Shown here piece by piece: positions 24,664 through 33,370 of a stretch of 64,000 bases of DNA; positions within the stretch are counted from its first letter, which is position 1; every line of letters begins with the position of its first letter. A program made the translations under genes and the position numbers. This DNA is from PHAA01 sp964494735. Lineage in GTDB: Bacteria; Bacillota; Syntrophomonadia; Syntrophomonadales; Syntrophomonadaceae. The notes under the pieces are model-generated. The model made no database searches. It saw only the letters and a list, made by a program, of their open reading frames with translations, and had not been told where the DNA came from. The DNA lies in assembly GCA_964494735.1 (NCBI GenBank), contig CAZBSD010000001.1:93673-157672 (forward strand), given 5' to 3'.

Positions 24664-25029
24664 TTACAACAACATAGCCTCAAAAGCTGGTTCAGAAAAC
24701 CCCGACACCATGCGTCTCCCATCAGTGAGTACGGGGCGTTTCAATATCCTCGGTTCGCTGGCAATCAACTGGATGGCCCCCTGCTCATCCATCGCCTCCA
24801 GATCAGGTTTCAGCTTCTTGAATGCCTGGCTTTTGGGATTGACCAGTTGTTTGACGGTGGTCATGCCGACCTGCGCCAACCCCTGTAGTTCTTCGCCACT
24901 CAGGGGCATCTTAAGCATATCCCGATATACATAGGGAGTATTCCGCTCATCCAGCCAGGCCCTGGCCTTCTGACAAGTCCTTCAGGTGGTGATACAATAG
25001 AACGTCAATTCCTGCCCCTTTTTCTTCAT
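24664..25029 (-). CDS. ArsC/Spx-family thioredoxin-like protein with in-frame UGA (candidate selenoprotein)
   Basis: 121 codons from the ATG at 25029 to the stop at 24664, interrupted only by TGA at codon 16. The text reads LTFYCITT-U-RTCQKARAWLDE; family members have CxTC here, so the UGA replaces the first Cys of the redox pair, leaving Cys19. The rest is a full-length ArsC/Spx fold, including ILKRPVLTDGRRMVSGF near the C-terminus. A two-tier stem-loop follows the UGA at once. If UGA is not read, only codons 38-121 could be made from 24918. AGGA lies 10 bases before the ATG. A nonsense mutation is the alternative. Confidence 0.7.
24946..24984 (-). promoter_or_regulatory. Candidate bacterial SECIS element
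   Basis: After the UGA (24982-24984) come 4 bases, then CUUGUC paired with GAUGAG (six pairs, two G-U), an internal loop, an inner stem GCCAG/CUGGC, and apical loop GGC at 24959-24961. The UGA-to-apical-loop distance is 20 bases and the loop begins with G, as in known bacterial SECIS elements. Confidence 0.6.
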
Positions 25030-25539
25030 GGTGTCGCCATCCTTTCCCTGCCCATTTTGGTCGGATTGTAGCCTTATTGAAACCATTATAGTTAATAACC
25101 CGAAGTTATATCTACTTTGTTAATTTCTATCCGGCACAGCCGGGATATGAAGGCCCGCCGCCTGCCTCCACCAGCTCGGATCTGGTCCCGGTGACGTATC
25201 CGGTACGGGACAAGGTCGATACTGATCCATCAGTAACCTTTTGCTGCTTTTCCACATATCCTAAATTGCAGGCGCTTCCGCCTGCATGAACAGTCTTCCG
25301 GGTAGGCTCCGGAAGCTTTCATATAAAATGCCGGGAGAGAAATCCTCCCGGCATTGCTATTGGCTCAAGTTCGGACTCTAATGATCAATTGAAGGGCGAA
25401 CCATAATCAGCTGACTACTTATATCCGCGGTTCGCCTCCCCCCAGCTTATATTACAACCATAACTGCTTTCATATCCAGCCCCCCCAGTGACTTGCTGAA
25501 CCTTTCTTCCCGCTGTCGATCAATGGCTGCAATGTAATC
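25030..25539. other. Intergenic region between amrS-like and ArsC-like genes
   Basis: 510 bases with no supported gene. It holds a hairpin GCAGGCG/CGCCTGC near 25268-25286, the terminator at 25321-25355, and a long inverted repeat GGCGAACC/GGTTCGCC (25395-25446). No promoter was convincing. Confidence 0.55.
25321..25355 (-). terminator. Terminator of the AmmeMemoRadiSam pair
   Basis: AATGCCGGGAG and CTCCCGGCATT form an 11-bp stem; on the minus strand TTTTATAT follows. It is 185 bases past the stop of the radical SAM gene. Confidence 0.7.
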
Positions 25540-26541
25540 TCATAACCCTTCTATGTACCTCAGTTCTGCACCACATCGGGCACAGTGGCGGTCCTTGATG
25601 CCGGTTATCTTGACCTGGTATACGTTGCGCTGGATGAGTTGATTGCCGCATTGGAGGCAATTGGTATTGTTGATCTCCCCGGGCAGGTTGCCCGTGAATA
25701 CGAAATCCAGGTGCTCCGTGGCGATTTCCTGGGCCCGGTTGAGGGTAGCCTCCGGGGTGGGGGGCAGGTCCAATTTATAGTCGGGATGGTATTTGGACAG
25801 GTGCAGGACGGTCTGCCGGTCCAAGGAAGCCAGCCATTGGGCTAGGGCTCTGATCTCGCCTTCATCATCGTTCTGGCCAGGTATCAGCAGGGTGGTAATC
25901 TCTACATGGGCCCGGCCGATAGCCCTCTCCACAGTTTCTTTGACCGGCTCCAGCCGCCCTTTGCACAGTTGGGGGTAAAAATGGTCGTTGAAGCCTTTGA
26001 CATCGATGTTAAAAGCATCGATACAAGTGAGCAGGTCCTCCAACGGCTGTTTCTCTATGAAACCATTGGTCACCATGACTGTTTTCAGCCCCAGCTCTTT
26101 AAGGCGCGGGGCGACATGCATTATATATTCATACCATATCGATGGCTCGTTGTAGGTGAAAGCCAGACCAATGGATCCATCGGGGCGGCATGAATCAGTT
26201 ATCTCCACCAGCTTTTCCGCTGTAGTGTAAGCGCTGGGGGGATTGCCATGGGCAATGGAGTAGTTCTGGCAGAAGGTACAGCCCAAGTTGCAGCCAAAAC
26301 TCCCAGCTGACAAGATGTAGGTGCCGGGATAGAAATGGTAGAGTGGTTTTTTCTCGATTGGGTCCAGGGCCAGCGAAGTTATCTCTCCATAATTATTGGT
26401 GAGGAGACTGCCATCCTGGTTGCTCCTCACCCGGCATATACCAACTTGTCCGTCTTTCAGGCGGCAGTGGTGGGGACACAAGAAACAACGCACCACCCCC
26501 TCGGTGAGTTTCTCAAAACACTTAGCCTGGGTGGTTGCCAT
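25540..26541 (-). CDS. amrS: AmmeMemoRadiSam system radical SAM enzyme
   Basis: 333 residues, recognised as the radical SAM member of the AmmeMemoRadiSam system. The cluster motif CNLGCTFC places Cys at 84, 88 and 91. Further Cys at 8, 19, 22 and 26 precede it and a CxxC pair (CLQC, CARC) lies near the C-terminus, giving possible extra metal sites. The modified substrate is unknown. It follows the extradiol/AMMECR1 fusion gene by 35 bases, so both are likely in one operon. ATG has GGGAGG at 9 bases. Confidence 0.85.
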   Translation of the reverse strand: MATTQAKCFEKLTEGVVRCFLCPHHCRLKDGQVGICRVRSNQDGSLLTNNYGEITSLALDPIEKKPLYHFYPGTYILSAGSFGCNLGCTFCQNYSIAHGNPPSAYTTAEKLVEITDSCRPDGSIGLAFTYNEPSIWYEYIMHVAPRLKELGLKTVMVTNGFIEKQPLEDLLTCIDAFNIDVKGFNDHFYPQLCKGRLEPVKETVERAIGRAHVEITTLLIPGQNDDEGEIRALAQWLASLDRQTVLHLSKYHPDYKLDLPPTPEATLNRAQEIATEHLDFVFTGNLPGEINNTNCLQCGNQLIQRNVYQVKITGIKDRHCARCGAELRYIEGL

Positions 26542-26576
26542 GGGTTATCACCTCCCTTTTCTGATAGCGGGCAGCA

Positions 26577-27971
26577 TCAGGAGTATCTCTTAACCTCGAA
26601 GCGCTGGATAGAGTACTTCTCCCCCGTGGATATGCCCGCCTTCTGCAGGGCTATACCCAACTGCTGCTCGACTGTCTCAACTCCTTCCAGGTCGGGTAAC
26701 AGCAATCCACTGCGTCCTCCACTGCGGACAATGACTCCATAGCGACTGGGATCCAAGTCGTCCCGCCGGGTCGGCTCAGGGGGAGTCAAAATATCCACAG
26801 AATAGACCAGGCTGGGCATCTCTTGAGCTGTAACCGGGGAAAAACGCGGATCTCTTAATCCGGCTGCGATGGCATTATTTCTTATCTCCTCGGCGATGTT
26901 ATCATAAACTGGCTGGAAGGTTCCGATACAACCGCGCAGCTGACCGTTCTTCTTCAAGGAAACAAACACCCCTGCCCGTTCGGTGAGGAATTCATCCATT
27001 CCTTCCGGTGGATCTCCTGTCCGGCCGCCTTGCACATAACTCTCCAATACCTGGCGAGCCCACTTGACCGGGGGCGACTCTTTTTTACGCCGGGCTTCGA
27101 AAGCCGTTTCCTGTTGGTTGATAAGTTTGTCCATAATACTGGCACTGGGCTGACCCGGCTTAATACCAACCGTAAGGTAACCGACTCCAAACGGACCCTG
27201 ATAGCTGTATACTTCCGTACGAAAGCTAAACCCGTCCAGGGCTCCTACCATGATTATTATGGAAGGGTAACCGCACTGGCCGGCGTTGTCGGTTAATTGG
27301 GGCGGTATCTCCAGCAGGCCCTCCACGTTACCCTGGGATAGGAGTTCCTTGACCAGCAGGTCAAAGCGGCTGCCATCCGGGTGATAATCATAAGGCCCCT
27401 CATCCTTAAGGCGGTGCGACATATCCCCAGAAGCGACAATAGCTGTCCTGCGCCCAAGCTTTTGGGCGGCTTGCTGGATGAGTTGCCCGAACCGATACAA
27501 TTCCAGATTATCCAGCATGCCTATGCTGATAGCAGCAATAGGCTTGTCCCCCAATCCAGCCTTCTCCAAGTAGTAGAGCGGCACCATTATCCCGTGATCG
27601 AGCGAAGCGTTCAGATTATGGCGGGAAGACGTCTCCTTATCTATCCCGATCATGCTGATGCCGTGGCCTTCCGCTGATCCTCCTATCTCTTGGACCAGCT
27701 CGAGATCGTTATCATGACGGAAACTAACTTCGGGCCGGCCGAAAGCTGCCAGGTTGCCCCGTAGCTGCGGCTCGACAAGACAGGTGATACAATCCGAAAA
27801 GACATTCCCGTGGGGAGTCAGAAACACAACCGTCTCTGGCTGGCTCTGTACCAGATCGTGAGCCATGGCCTGCATCCCCCGTACGGTTAAGTTCGCTTCC
27901 TGAGCCCGTTCACCACCGACTTCCGTGACGATTATGGGTGGGTGGGGCGTCAGTGCCGTATAAGTTATCAA
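26577..27971 (-). CDS. AmmeMemoRadiSam protein: class III extradiol dioxygenase-like domain fused to AMMECR1
   Basis: 464 residues. Residues 1-265 form a LigB-like (Memo-related) domain with LTPHPPIIV and VASGDMSHR motifs; residues about 290-464 form an AMMECR1 domain (FVSLKKNGQLRGCIGTF, ending near RFEVKRYS). The two are separate proteins in many genomes. The TTG start is chosen because AGGAGG lies 7 bases before it. It is upstream of amrS. The reaction is unknown; the conserved metal residues of the dioxygenase domain could be tested. Confidence 0.85.
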   Translation of the reverse strand: MITYTALTPHPPIIVTEVGGERAQEANLTVRGMQAMAHDLVQSQPETVVFLTPHGNVFSDCITCLVEPQLRGNLAAFGRPEVSFRHDNDLELVQEIGGSAEGHGISMIGIDKETSSRHNLNASLDHGIMVPLYYLEKAGLGDKPIAAISIGMLDNLELYRFGQLIQQAAQKLGRRTAIVASGDMSHRLKDEGPYDYHPDGSRFDLLVKELLSQGNVEGLLEIPPQLTDNAGQCGYPSIIIMVGALDGFSFRTEVYSYQGPFGVGYLTVGIKPGQPSASIMDKLINQQETAFEARRKKESPPVKWARQVLESYVQGGRTGDPPEGMDEFLTERAGVFVSLKKNGQLRGCIGTFQPVYDNIAEEIRNNAIAAGLRDPRFSPVTAQEMPSLVYSVDILTPPEPTRRDDLDPSRYGVIVRSGGRSGLLLPDLEGVETVEQQLGIALQKAGISTGEKYSIQRFEVKRYS

Positions 27972-28015
27972 AGCGCTCCCTCCTTCGTTTGCATTTATTT
28001 CCTAGTCTATTTTTA

Positions 28016-28744
28016 TTATCCATCAATAAATGCTTTGGCGATACCACAATAAATAGCATAGGCAACTTTCTCCTGGTATTGATCGTCGCTTAGCAGGCGT
28101 TCCTCCTGGGGATTGGACAGGAAGCCTACTTCAACGATTACCGCGGTCATGTCTGTCTTCTCAGTCACATAGTAATTGCCGGTTTTGGCCTTGCGGGTAG
28201 TATTCCCCAATTGGGCGATCAATTCGGATTGAACCGTCTCGGCAATCTTCTTGGCGTCTTCGCTATTGGCGCTGTAGAAGGTCTGGGCTCCGAACCAGCG
28301 GGGACTGACATCGGCATTGGTGTGGATGCTTACATAAAGGTCGGCATTATTCTCCTGGGCCAGGGCTACCCGAGCGGCCAGGTCCTTCCTTTTCCTTTGC
28401 AGCAAACTTCCCGAGAAGCCTTGCCCGGCCAGATCCTGATCCTCATCCCGAACCGCAATAACCAACGCCCCAGAGTGACTTAAGTGGTAGACCAATTTGT
28501 TACTTATCGCCAGGGTAATGTCTTTCTCCACATTTTTGGCCGGACCGATTGCACCAGGATCAAATCCACCATGTCCGGCATCGACTACAATAACGTGGTT
28601 AGCCAGGGAATATGCCATGACGGCTCGTTCATGGGGTGGAGTGATATTTGCGCCCCAGAAACATAACAATGGCAGCAGCAACAAGGCCATGACTATGCTG
28701 CTCGGTTTCCTACGGAAAATTATCACTCCGTTGAACAAGGCCAT
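28016..28744 (-). CDS. cwlD: N-acetylmuramoyl-L-alanine amidase, CwlD type
   Basis: 242 residues. A short N-terminal membrane anchor (about 17-36) leads to an Amidase_3 domain with the zinc His in VVDAGHGGFDPGAIG, SIHTNA, and catalytic Glu in VEVGFLSN. CwlD acts on peptidoglycan during spore cortex formation to make muramic delta-lactam, so it suggests a sporulating lineage. ATG follows GGGGAGGGT. It lies before the amr pair and 266 bases after rpsI. Confidence 0.87.
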   Translation of the reverse strand: MALFNGVIIFRRKPSSIVMALLLLPLLCFWGANITPPHERAVMAYSLANHVIVVDAGHGGFDPGAIGPAKNVEKDITLAISNKLVYHLSHSGALVIAVRDEDQDLAGQGFSGSLLQRKRKDLAARVALAQENNADLYVSIHTNADVSPRWFGAQTFYSANSEDAKKIAETVQSELIAQLGNTTRKAKTGNYYVTEKTDMTAVIVEVGFLSNPQEERLLSDDQYQEKVAYAIYCGIAKAFIDG

Positions 28745-28836
28745 ACCCTCCCCAGTCCTGATATTTCTTATATATGCCCACCTGCCATATAATATTTATA
28801 CATCACCTGCCATATTTGCCCGTCCCAATCAAGACA

Positions 28837-28861
28837 AAGGCCCTCCCTGCAGGATGGCCTT
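28837..28861 (-). other. Hairpin between rpsI and cwlD
   Basis: AAGGCCCTCC and GGATGGCCTT pair with one mismatch around a 5-base loop. There is no T-run, so its function is unclear. Confidence 0.35.
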
Positions 28862-28973
28862 CATGTCAAATTATTTGATTCGTCAAAATACCGTAGTTCC
28901 CTTTGCCCCAGTACCTCAGTCAATTATCGGCATCGCCTATGGACTCCACACTACTGCTGGGCTTATCCCAGGC

Positions 28974-29002
28974 AAACAAAAAGCCCCTCCAGTGGAGAGG
29001 CT
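28974..29002 (-). terminator. Terminator of rplM-rpsI
   Basis: AGCCTCTCC and GGAGGGGCT form a 9-bp stem (one G-U type mismatch), followed by TTTTTGTTTG on the minus strand, 8 bases after the rpsI stop. Confidence 0.85.
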
Positions 29003-29010
29003 CCGGTAAA

Positions 29011-29406
29011 CTAACGTTTGGAGTACTGCGGGGCTTTGCGGGCTTTGTGGAGGCCGTATTTCTTTCTTTCGGTCATGCGCGGATCTCTGGTCAGGTATCC
29101 AGCCCTCTTCAGGCTGGGACGCAGCTCGCCGTTGGCTTTGATAAGCGCCCGGGCGATGCCCAGACGGATGGCCCCGGCTTGACCGGTAACCCCACCGCCG
29201 CCAACCCGGCAGATGATGTCAAAGCGGCCCGATTGCTCAGTCAGCTCCATGGGCTGTAAAACAATCAGCCGGTTGGTCTTATTGGGAAAGAAGTTTTCGA
29301 AACTCCGGTCATTGATGGTTATGTTTCCGCTGCCGGGAACCAGTCTCACCCGGGCTACAGCTTTCTTCCTTCTTCCGGTTCCCCAGTATTGTGCCTTCGT
29401 TGCCAT
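29011..29406 (-). CDS. rpsI: 30S ribosomal protein S9
   Basis: 131 residues, full length. S9 binds 16S rRNA in the head of the small subunit; the tail, here KAPQYSKR, reaches the P site, and the conserved terminal SKR is present. It begins 11 bases after rplM, the usual partner, and ends at a terminator. Confidence 0.96.
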   Translation of the reverse strand: MATKAQYWGTGRRKKAVARVRLVPGSGNITINDRSFENFFPNKTNRLIVLQPMELTEQSGRFDIICRVGGGGVTGQAGAIRLGIARALIKANGELRPSLKRAGYLTRDPRMTERKKYGLHKARKAPQYSKR

Positions 29407-29416
29407 TTTGCTCCTC

Positions 29417-29851
29417 CTAACCTCTCAATTCCCGCGCTTCGGGTTTCTGGGCTTGATGAGGGTGTTCACTCCCCCGATATACCTTGAGCTTCTTATACAT
29501 GGCCGCTCCTAAACGGTTGTGAGGAAGCATACCTTTTACTGCTGCTTCAATTATCTTTTCAGGTTTCTTTTGCAACAAGGTTCCGTAGTCTATCTCCTTT
29601 AAACCACCGGGATACCCAGTGTGCCAGCGCATCTTTTTGTTGAGCAGCTTGTTGCCGGTAAGATTAATGTTAGCAGCGTTGATTATGATTACGAAATCTC
29701 CGGTATCCACATGGGGAGTATAGATAGGTTTGTGTTTGCCTCTAAGTATAGAGGCTACTTCCGAAGATAATCTTCCCAGCGTCTGGCCAGTTGCATCTAT
29801 CACATACCACTTGCGGTCGATCTCAGCTGGTTTCGCCATAAATGATTTCAC
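29417..29851 (-). CDS. rplM: 50S ribosomal protein L13
   Basis: 144 residues, full length. L13 is an early assembly protein of the large subunit; motifs DATGQTLGRLSSEVA and AAVKGMLPHNRLG are seen. GTG at 29851 follows GGAGGG by 6 bases. Two tandem promoters lie upstream, between it and truA. Confidence 0.96.
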   Translation of the reverse strand: MKSFMAKPAEIDRKWYVIDATGQTLGRLSSEVASILRGKHKPIYTPHVDTGDFVIIINAANINLTGNKLLNKKMRWHTGYPGGLKEIDYGTLLQKKPEKIIEAAVKGMLPHNRLGAAMYKKLKVYRGSEHPHQAQKPEARELRG

Positions 29852-29888
29852 AATTTTCCCTCCTGTATGTCATTGCCTGGGTTTCACC

Positions 29889-29918
29889 CTAATAGCCTCC
29901 AAGCGGCTCGCTTGTCAA
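29889..29918 (-). promoter_or_regulatory. Proximal rplM promoter
   Basis: TTGACA (29913-29918) and TATTAG (29889-29894) on the minus strand, 18 bases apart, about 40 bases before rplM. Confidence 0.6.
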
Positions 29919-29958
29919 CGGGGCAGGAGACAAACAACTATTTAGAGACTACCTATTA

Positions 29959-29988
29959 ATTCTATCTATGTTTGCTTGCCTTTGTCAA
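29959..29988 (-). promoter_or_regulatory. Distal rplM promoter
   Basis: TTGACA (29983-29988) and TAGAAT (29959-29964) on the minus strand, 18 bases apart. It lies just past the truA stop, so rplM-rpsI can be transcribed independently of the upstream operon. Confidence 0.65.
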
Positions 29989-30012
29989 GAAAGATGCCTT
30001 TTTTCGCAAAAT

Positions 30013-30762
30013 CTAGCTTATTCCGGGTGGATACTTGACCTCCATGAGACAGAGTCCCTGGGGAGGTGCAGTCGGACCGGCTCGAGTCCGGTCCTGGGAT
30101 TCTATCACGGCTGCCACTTCGGCTGGTTTCATCTTGCCACGACCCACCTGCAGGAGGGTTCCCATCACTATCCTGACCATATTATATAAGAAACCATCGG
30201 CTTCGATATCCAAGCGCAAATGAGCCCCGTCAGTCGTCAGTGAACAGTCCAACACGTTGCGTTCAAAGGTCCTGGCAGTCGAACCCCGTGCGCAAAAGGC
30301 CAGGAAATTATGCCTTCCTATTATATGGCGACACGCTTCGTTCATCGAATCCAGACACAAGGGTTCAGTGGTGCACAGAGCATGCTGACGGTAAAATACC
30401 TCTCCGGCCTTCTCCCTAAACAAACAATACGAGTAACGCTTGCTGGCAGCTTGAAACTGGGGATGGAAAGAAAGACTGGTTTCGGCACTGCTCAACACCC
30501 GAACATCACCAGGCAGGAATGTGTTCAAGGCTGCCGTCCACCTTTCGGCTGGTATGGTCGCACTCGTATCAAAGGCGATAACCTGCCCCCGGGCATGTAC
30601 ACCGGCATCTGTCCGTCCGGCTGAATGGACATGGGCTGTGCTGCCGGTCAACCGCTGAATCTGCTGCTCCAGTTCAGCTTGTATGGTGTGCGCATTATCC
30701 TGCCTCTGAAATCCATGATAATTGGTACCATCGTATTCGATTATCATCTTGATCCTGGTCAT
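30013..30762 (-). CDS. truA: tRNA pseudouridine(38-40) synthase
   Basis: 249 residues, full length. It makes pseudouridine in the tRNA anticodon arm. The catalytic Asp52 lies in SAGRTDAGVHARGQV. In most Firmicutes the ECF transporter genes ecfA1, ecfA2 and ecfT sit between rplQ and truA; here only 196 bases separate them and no such gene is visible. The GTG/ATG region carries a modest ribosome site. Confidence 0.93.
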   Translation of the reverse strand: MTRIKMIIEYDGTNYHGFQRQDNAHTIQAELEQQIQRLTGSTAHVHSAGRTDAGVHARGQVIAFDTSATIPAERWTAALNTFLPGDVRVLSSAETSLSFHPQFQAASKRYSYCLFREKAGEVFYRQHALCTTEPLCLDSMNEACRHIIGRHNFLAFCARGSTARTFERNVLDCSLTTDGAHLRLDIEADGFLYNMVRIVMGTLLQVGRGKMKPAEVAAVIESQDRTRAGPTAPPQGLCLMEVKYPPGIS

Positions 30763-30895
30763 GAAGCTGCATCCAACTCTCCGGCTAGGGCCAGTCTGCT
30801 ATGAGCAATGGCGTGGGCTGACTGGCGATGTGATTCACCTTCGAATTGCCAATGCTTTTCTGGATATGGAAATATGCTCTCCCCACAAAAGATGA

Positions 30896-30913
30896 GGAGG
30901 ATATATATCCTCC
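30896..30913. other. Perfect 18-bp palindrome between rplQ and truA
   Basis: GGAGG-ATATATAT-CCTCC is a perfect palindrome. It could be a protein-binding site or, in RNA, a short hairpin; no clear role. Confidence 0.4.
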
Positions 30914-30958
30914 CGAACTTCCCATAGGATAGTATTATGGCATCAGTTCCGCCGGTCT

Positions 30959-31300
30959 TTAGTCAACCAATTCAATGATGGCCATGGGGGCCCCATCTCC
31001 CTTGCGCACCCCGGTCTTTATTATCCTGGTGTACCCGCCATTACGCTCCTTATATCGCTCCGAATAGGTGGAAAACAGTTTATATACGACCGCATCACTC
31101 AGCAGATAGGAATTAGCCTGACGGCGGGAATGCAGATCTCCCTTTTTCGCGAGTGTGATCATCTTTTCAGCCAGGCTGCTAATCTCCTTAGCCCTGGTTT
31201 CAGTAGTGGTTATTTTTTCATGCTCCAGCAGCGATGTCACTGAGTTTCTCAATAAAGCCCGGCGGTGATCGCTTCTAAAACCCAATCTACGGTAACCCAA
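30959..31300 (-). CDS. rplQ: 50S ribosomal protein L17
   Basis: 113 residues, full length. It is the last gene of the long ribosomal cluster, 16 bases after rpoA. Motifs MGYRRLGFRSDHRRALLRN and TRIIKTG are typical; L17 lines the exit region of the large subunit. Confidence 0.96.
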   Translation of the reverse strand: MGYRRLGFRSDHRRALLRNSVTSLLEHEKITTTETRAKEISSLAEKMITLAKKGDLHSRRQANSYLLSDAVVYKLFSTYSERYKERNGGYTRIIKTGVRKGDGAPMAIIELVD

Positions 31301-31316
31301 GTTAAGCCCTCCTTTC

Positions 31317-32267
31317 TTATTCCTCTGATTTCTTAAAATTCAAGTCCAGCTCTTTGAGCTTCTTTTCTATCTCTTCCAGTGACTTCTGTCCCAGGTTTCT
31401 AATCTTGCTCATCTCTTCGCGAGTCTTTTCGATGAGATCTCCGACCGTATTGATGCTGGCCCGCTTCAAACCATTAGACGCCCGCACTGAGAGTTCCAGT
31501 TCTTCGATGGACATCTCCAGGATCTTATCCTTCTTTTCCTCTTCTTTCTCCACCAAAATCTCAACTTCCGAATAGGTATCGTCGATCTCAGTGAAGAGTT
31601 TAAGGTATTCGATCAGGATCTGGGATGATAGACTGAGAGCTTCTTCGGGTCTAATGCTGCCGTTGGTCCAGATTTCCAGGATAAGCTTGTCGTAGTCGGT
31701 CCTTTTGCCTACCCGTGTATCCTCAATGGTGTAATTGACCTTGGTAACGGGGGTGTATATCGAGTCAATCGGAATCAATCCCACTATGTCTGCGCTCTTC
31801 TGGGGTTGCTGATCAGCACTCACATAGCCCCGGCCTCTCTCAACGGTCATTTCCATCTCCAGTTTACCGTCTTCATCCAACGTGGCTATATGCAGATCCG
31901 GGTTGAGGATGTCGACCTCGGCGTCCGGCATGATATCGGCGGCTGTGATTGTCCTCGGTCCTTTTTGCTCTATGCGGATTATTTTGCGCTCATTCCCATC
32001 ATACCGCAACACCATCTGCTTAATATTAAGTATCATCTCCGTGGTATCTTCCAAAACCCCGGGGATGGTAGAGAATTCATGTAACACTCCATCGATTTTG
32101 ATGGAGGTCACCGCTGCACCCGGTAGAGATGATAAGAGTACTCGCCGCAGGGAGTTGCCCAATGTCGTGCCATAACCTCTCTCCAACGGTTCGATTACGA
32201 ATTTGGCATAATTGCTGTCTGGTTCCTTTTCGGTACATTCGATACGGGGTTTTTCCATCTCAAGCAT
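31317..32267 (-). CDS. rpoA: RNA polymerase alpha subunit
   Basis: 316 residues, full length. The N-terminal domain (1-230) dimerises and nucleates polymerase assembly (GYGTTLGNSLRRVLL); after an acidic, Lys-rich linker, the C-terminal domain (about 250-316) carries the UP-element binding helices (GLKRASINTVGDLIEKT). It lies between rpsD and rplQ, the usual place. Confidence 0.97.
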   Translation of the reverse strand: MLEMEKPRIECTEKEPDSNYAKFVIEPLERGYGTTLGNSLRRVLLSSLPGAAVTSIKIDGVLHEFSTIPGVLEDTTEMILNIKQMVLRYDGNERKIIRIEQKGPRTITAADIMPDAEVDILNPDLHIATLDEDGKLEMEMTVERGRGYVSADQQPQKSADIVGLIPIDSIYTPVTKVNYTIEDTRVGKRTDYDKLILEIWTNGSIRPEEALSLSSQILIEYLKLFTEIDDTYSEVEILVEKEEEKKDKILEMSIEELELSVRASNGLKRASINTVGDLIEKTREEMSKIRNLGQKSLEEIEKKLKELDLNFKKSEE

Positions 32268-32312
32268 ATGTTCCCCTCCTTCTTCACTAGAGGTTTATTG
32301 GAGTTGGATATC

Positions 32313-32942
32313 TTATCTGGAGTACAGTTCTACGATTAATTGCTCGTTAACAGCTGTATCCACATTCTCTCTGGTCGGGAAGGCCAATACCCTGCCCGTA
32401 AGATTCTCTATATCAACTTCCAACCACTGCGGGGGGGTCTTGTAGGCTCCGGCAGCCTTCAACTCCTGGAACTTGGGAGAATCGTTACTGCCCGATTTGA
32501 CCTGAATGGTATCACCAACAGATACCAGCATAGAGGCAATATTGGCTTTCTTTCCGTTGATGGTGAAATGATCGTGTGTCACCAGTTGGCGGCCTTCTTT
32601 ACGGGAGGAGGCAAAACCCAGGCGATACACTACATTATCCAATCGTCTTTCCAACAGAATCAGGAGGTTTTCACCGGCGATGCCTTTCTGCCGCTCTGCT
32701 TTCTTAAAATAGTTGCGGAACTGTTTCTCCAATACCCCATAGATCCGTTTGGTCTTCTGTTTTTCTCTCAACTGGATCCCATATTCACTGCTCTTCTGGC
32801 GACGTTTCTGGCCATGTTGCCCAGGGACGAAAGCCCTTTTTTGCACTGCACACTTTTCCGAGTAGCAGCGGTCCCCTTTTAGGAACAATTTTTCCCCCTC
32901 CCGCCGGCACTGGCGACAGACTGCATCAGTATATCTTGCCAC
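32313..32942 (-). CDS. rpsD: 30S ribosomal protein S4
   Basis: 209 residues, full length. A primary 16S rRNA binder. The N-terminal zinc site is present as CRQCRREGEKLFLKGDRCYSEKC split over residues 9-31; S4 RNA-binding domain from about 98. Firmicutes often have rpsD elsewhere, so its place between rpsK and rpoA is the older arrangement also found in many Clostridia. Confidence 0.95.
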   Translation of the reverse strand: MARYTDAVCRQCRREGEKLFLKGDRCYSEKCAVQKRAFVPGQHGQKRRQKSSEYGIQLREKQKTKRIYGVLEKQFRNYFKKAERQKGIAGENLLILLERRLDNVVYRLGFASSRKEGRQLVTHDHFTINGKKANIASMLVSVGDTIQVKSGSNDSPKFQELKAAGAYKTPPQWLEVDIENLTGRVLAFPTRENVDTAVNEQLIVELYSR

Positions 32943-32957
32943 TAAACAATTACCTCC

Positions 32958-33353
32958 TTAAACTCTTCTTCTTTTGGGCGGTCTGCATCCGTTGTGGGGA
33001 ATAGGGGTAACGTCTTTAATGACGCTGACTTCCAGTCCCGCCGCCTGTAAAGACCTTATAGCGGCTTCACGTCCGGCTCCCGGCCCTTTGACATAGCATT
33101 CTACTTCCCTCAAGCCGTGCTCCATTGCTGCCCGGGCAGCATTCTCGGCAGCCTGTTGGGCAGCATACGGCGTACTTTTGCGAGAACCCTTGAATCCAAC
33201 CGTTCCGGCACTGGCCCAGGAAATGGCGTTGCCGTGTTTATCGGTAATCGAAATTATCGTATTATTAAAGGTCGATTTGATATGAGCTATTCCTTCGGCG
33301 ATATTCTTTTTTTCCCGTCTTTTGACCCTGACTGTTGCTGTTCTACGTGCCAC
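32958..33353 (-). CDS. rpsK: 30S ribosomal protein S11
   Basis: 131 residues, full length, with NGCRPPKRRRV at the end and AHIKSTFNNTI early. S11 forms part of the platform near the mRNA exit. It follows rpsM by 17 bases. Confidence 0.96.
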   Translation of the reverse strand: MARRTATVRVKRREKKNIAEGIAHIKSTFNNTIISITDKHGNAISWASAGTVGFKGSRKSTPYAAQQAAENAARAAMEHGLREVECYVKGPGAGREAAIRSLQAAGLEVSVIKDVTPIPHNGCRPPKRRRV

Positions 33354-33370
33354 TCAATAATCCTCCTTAT

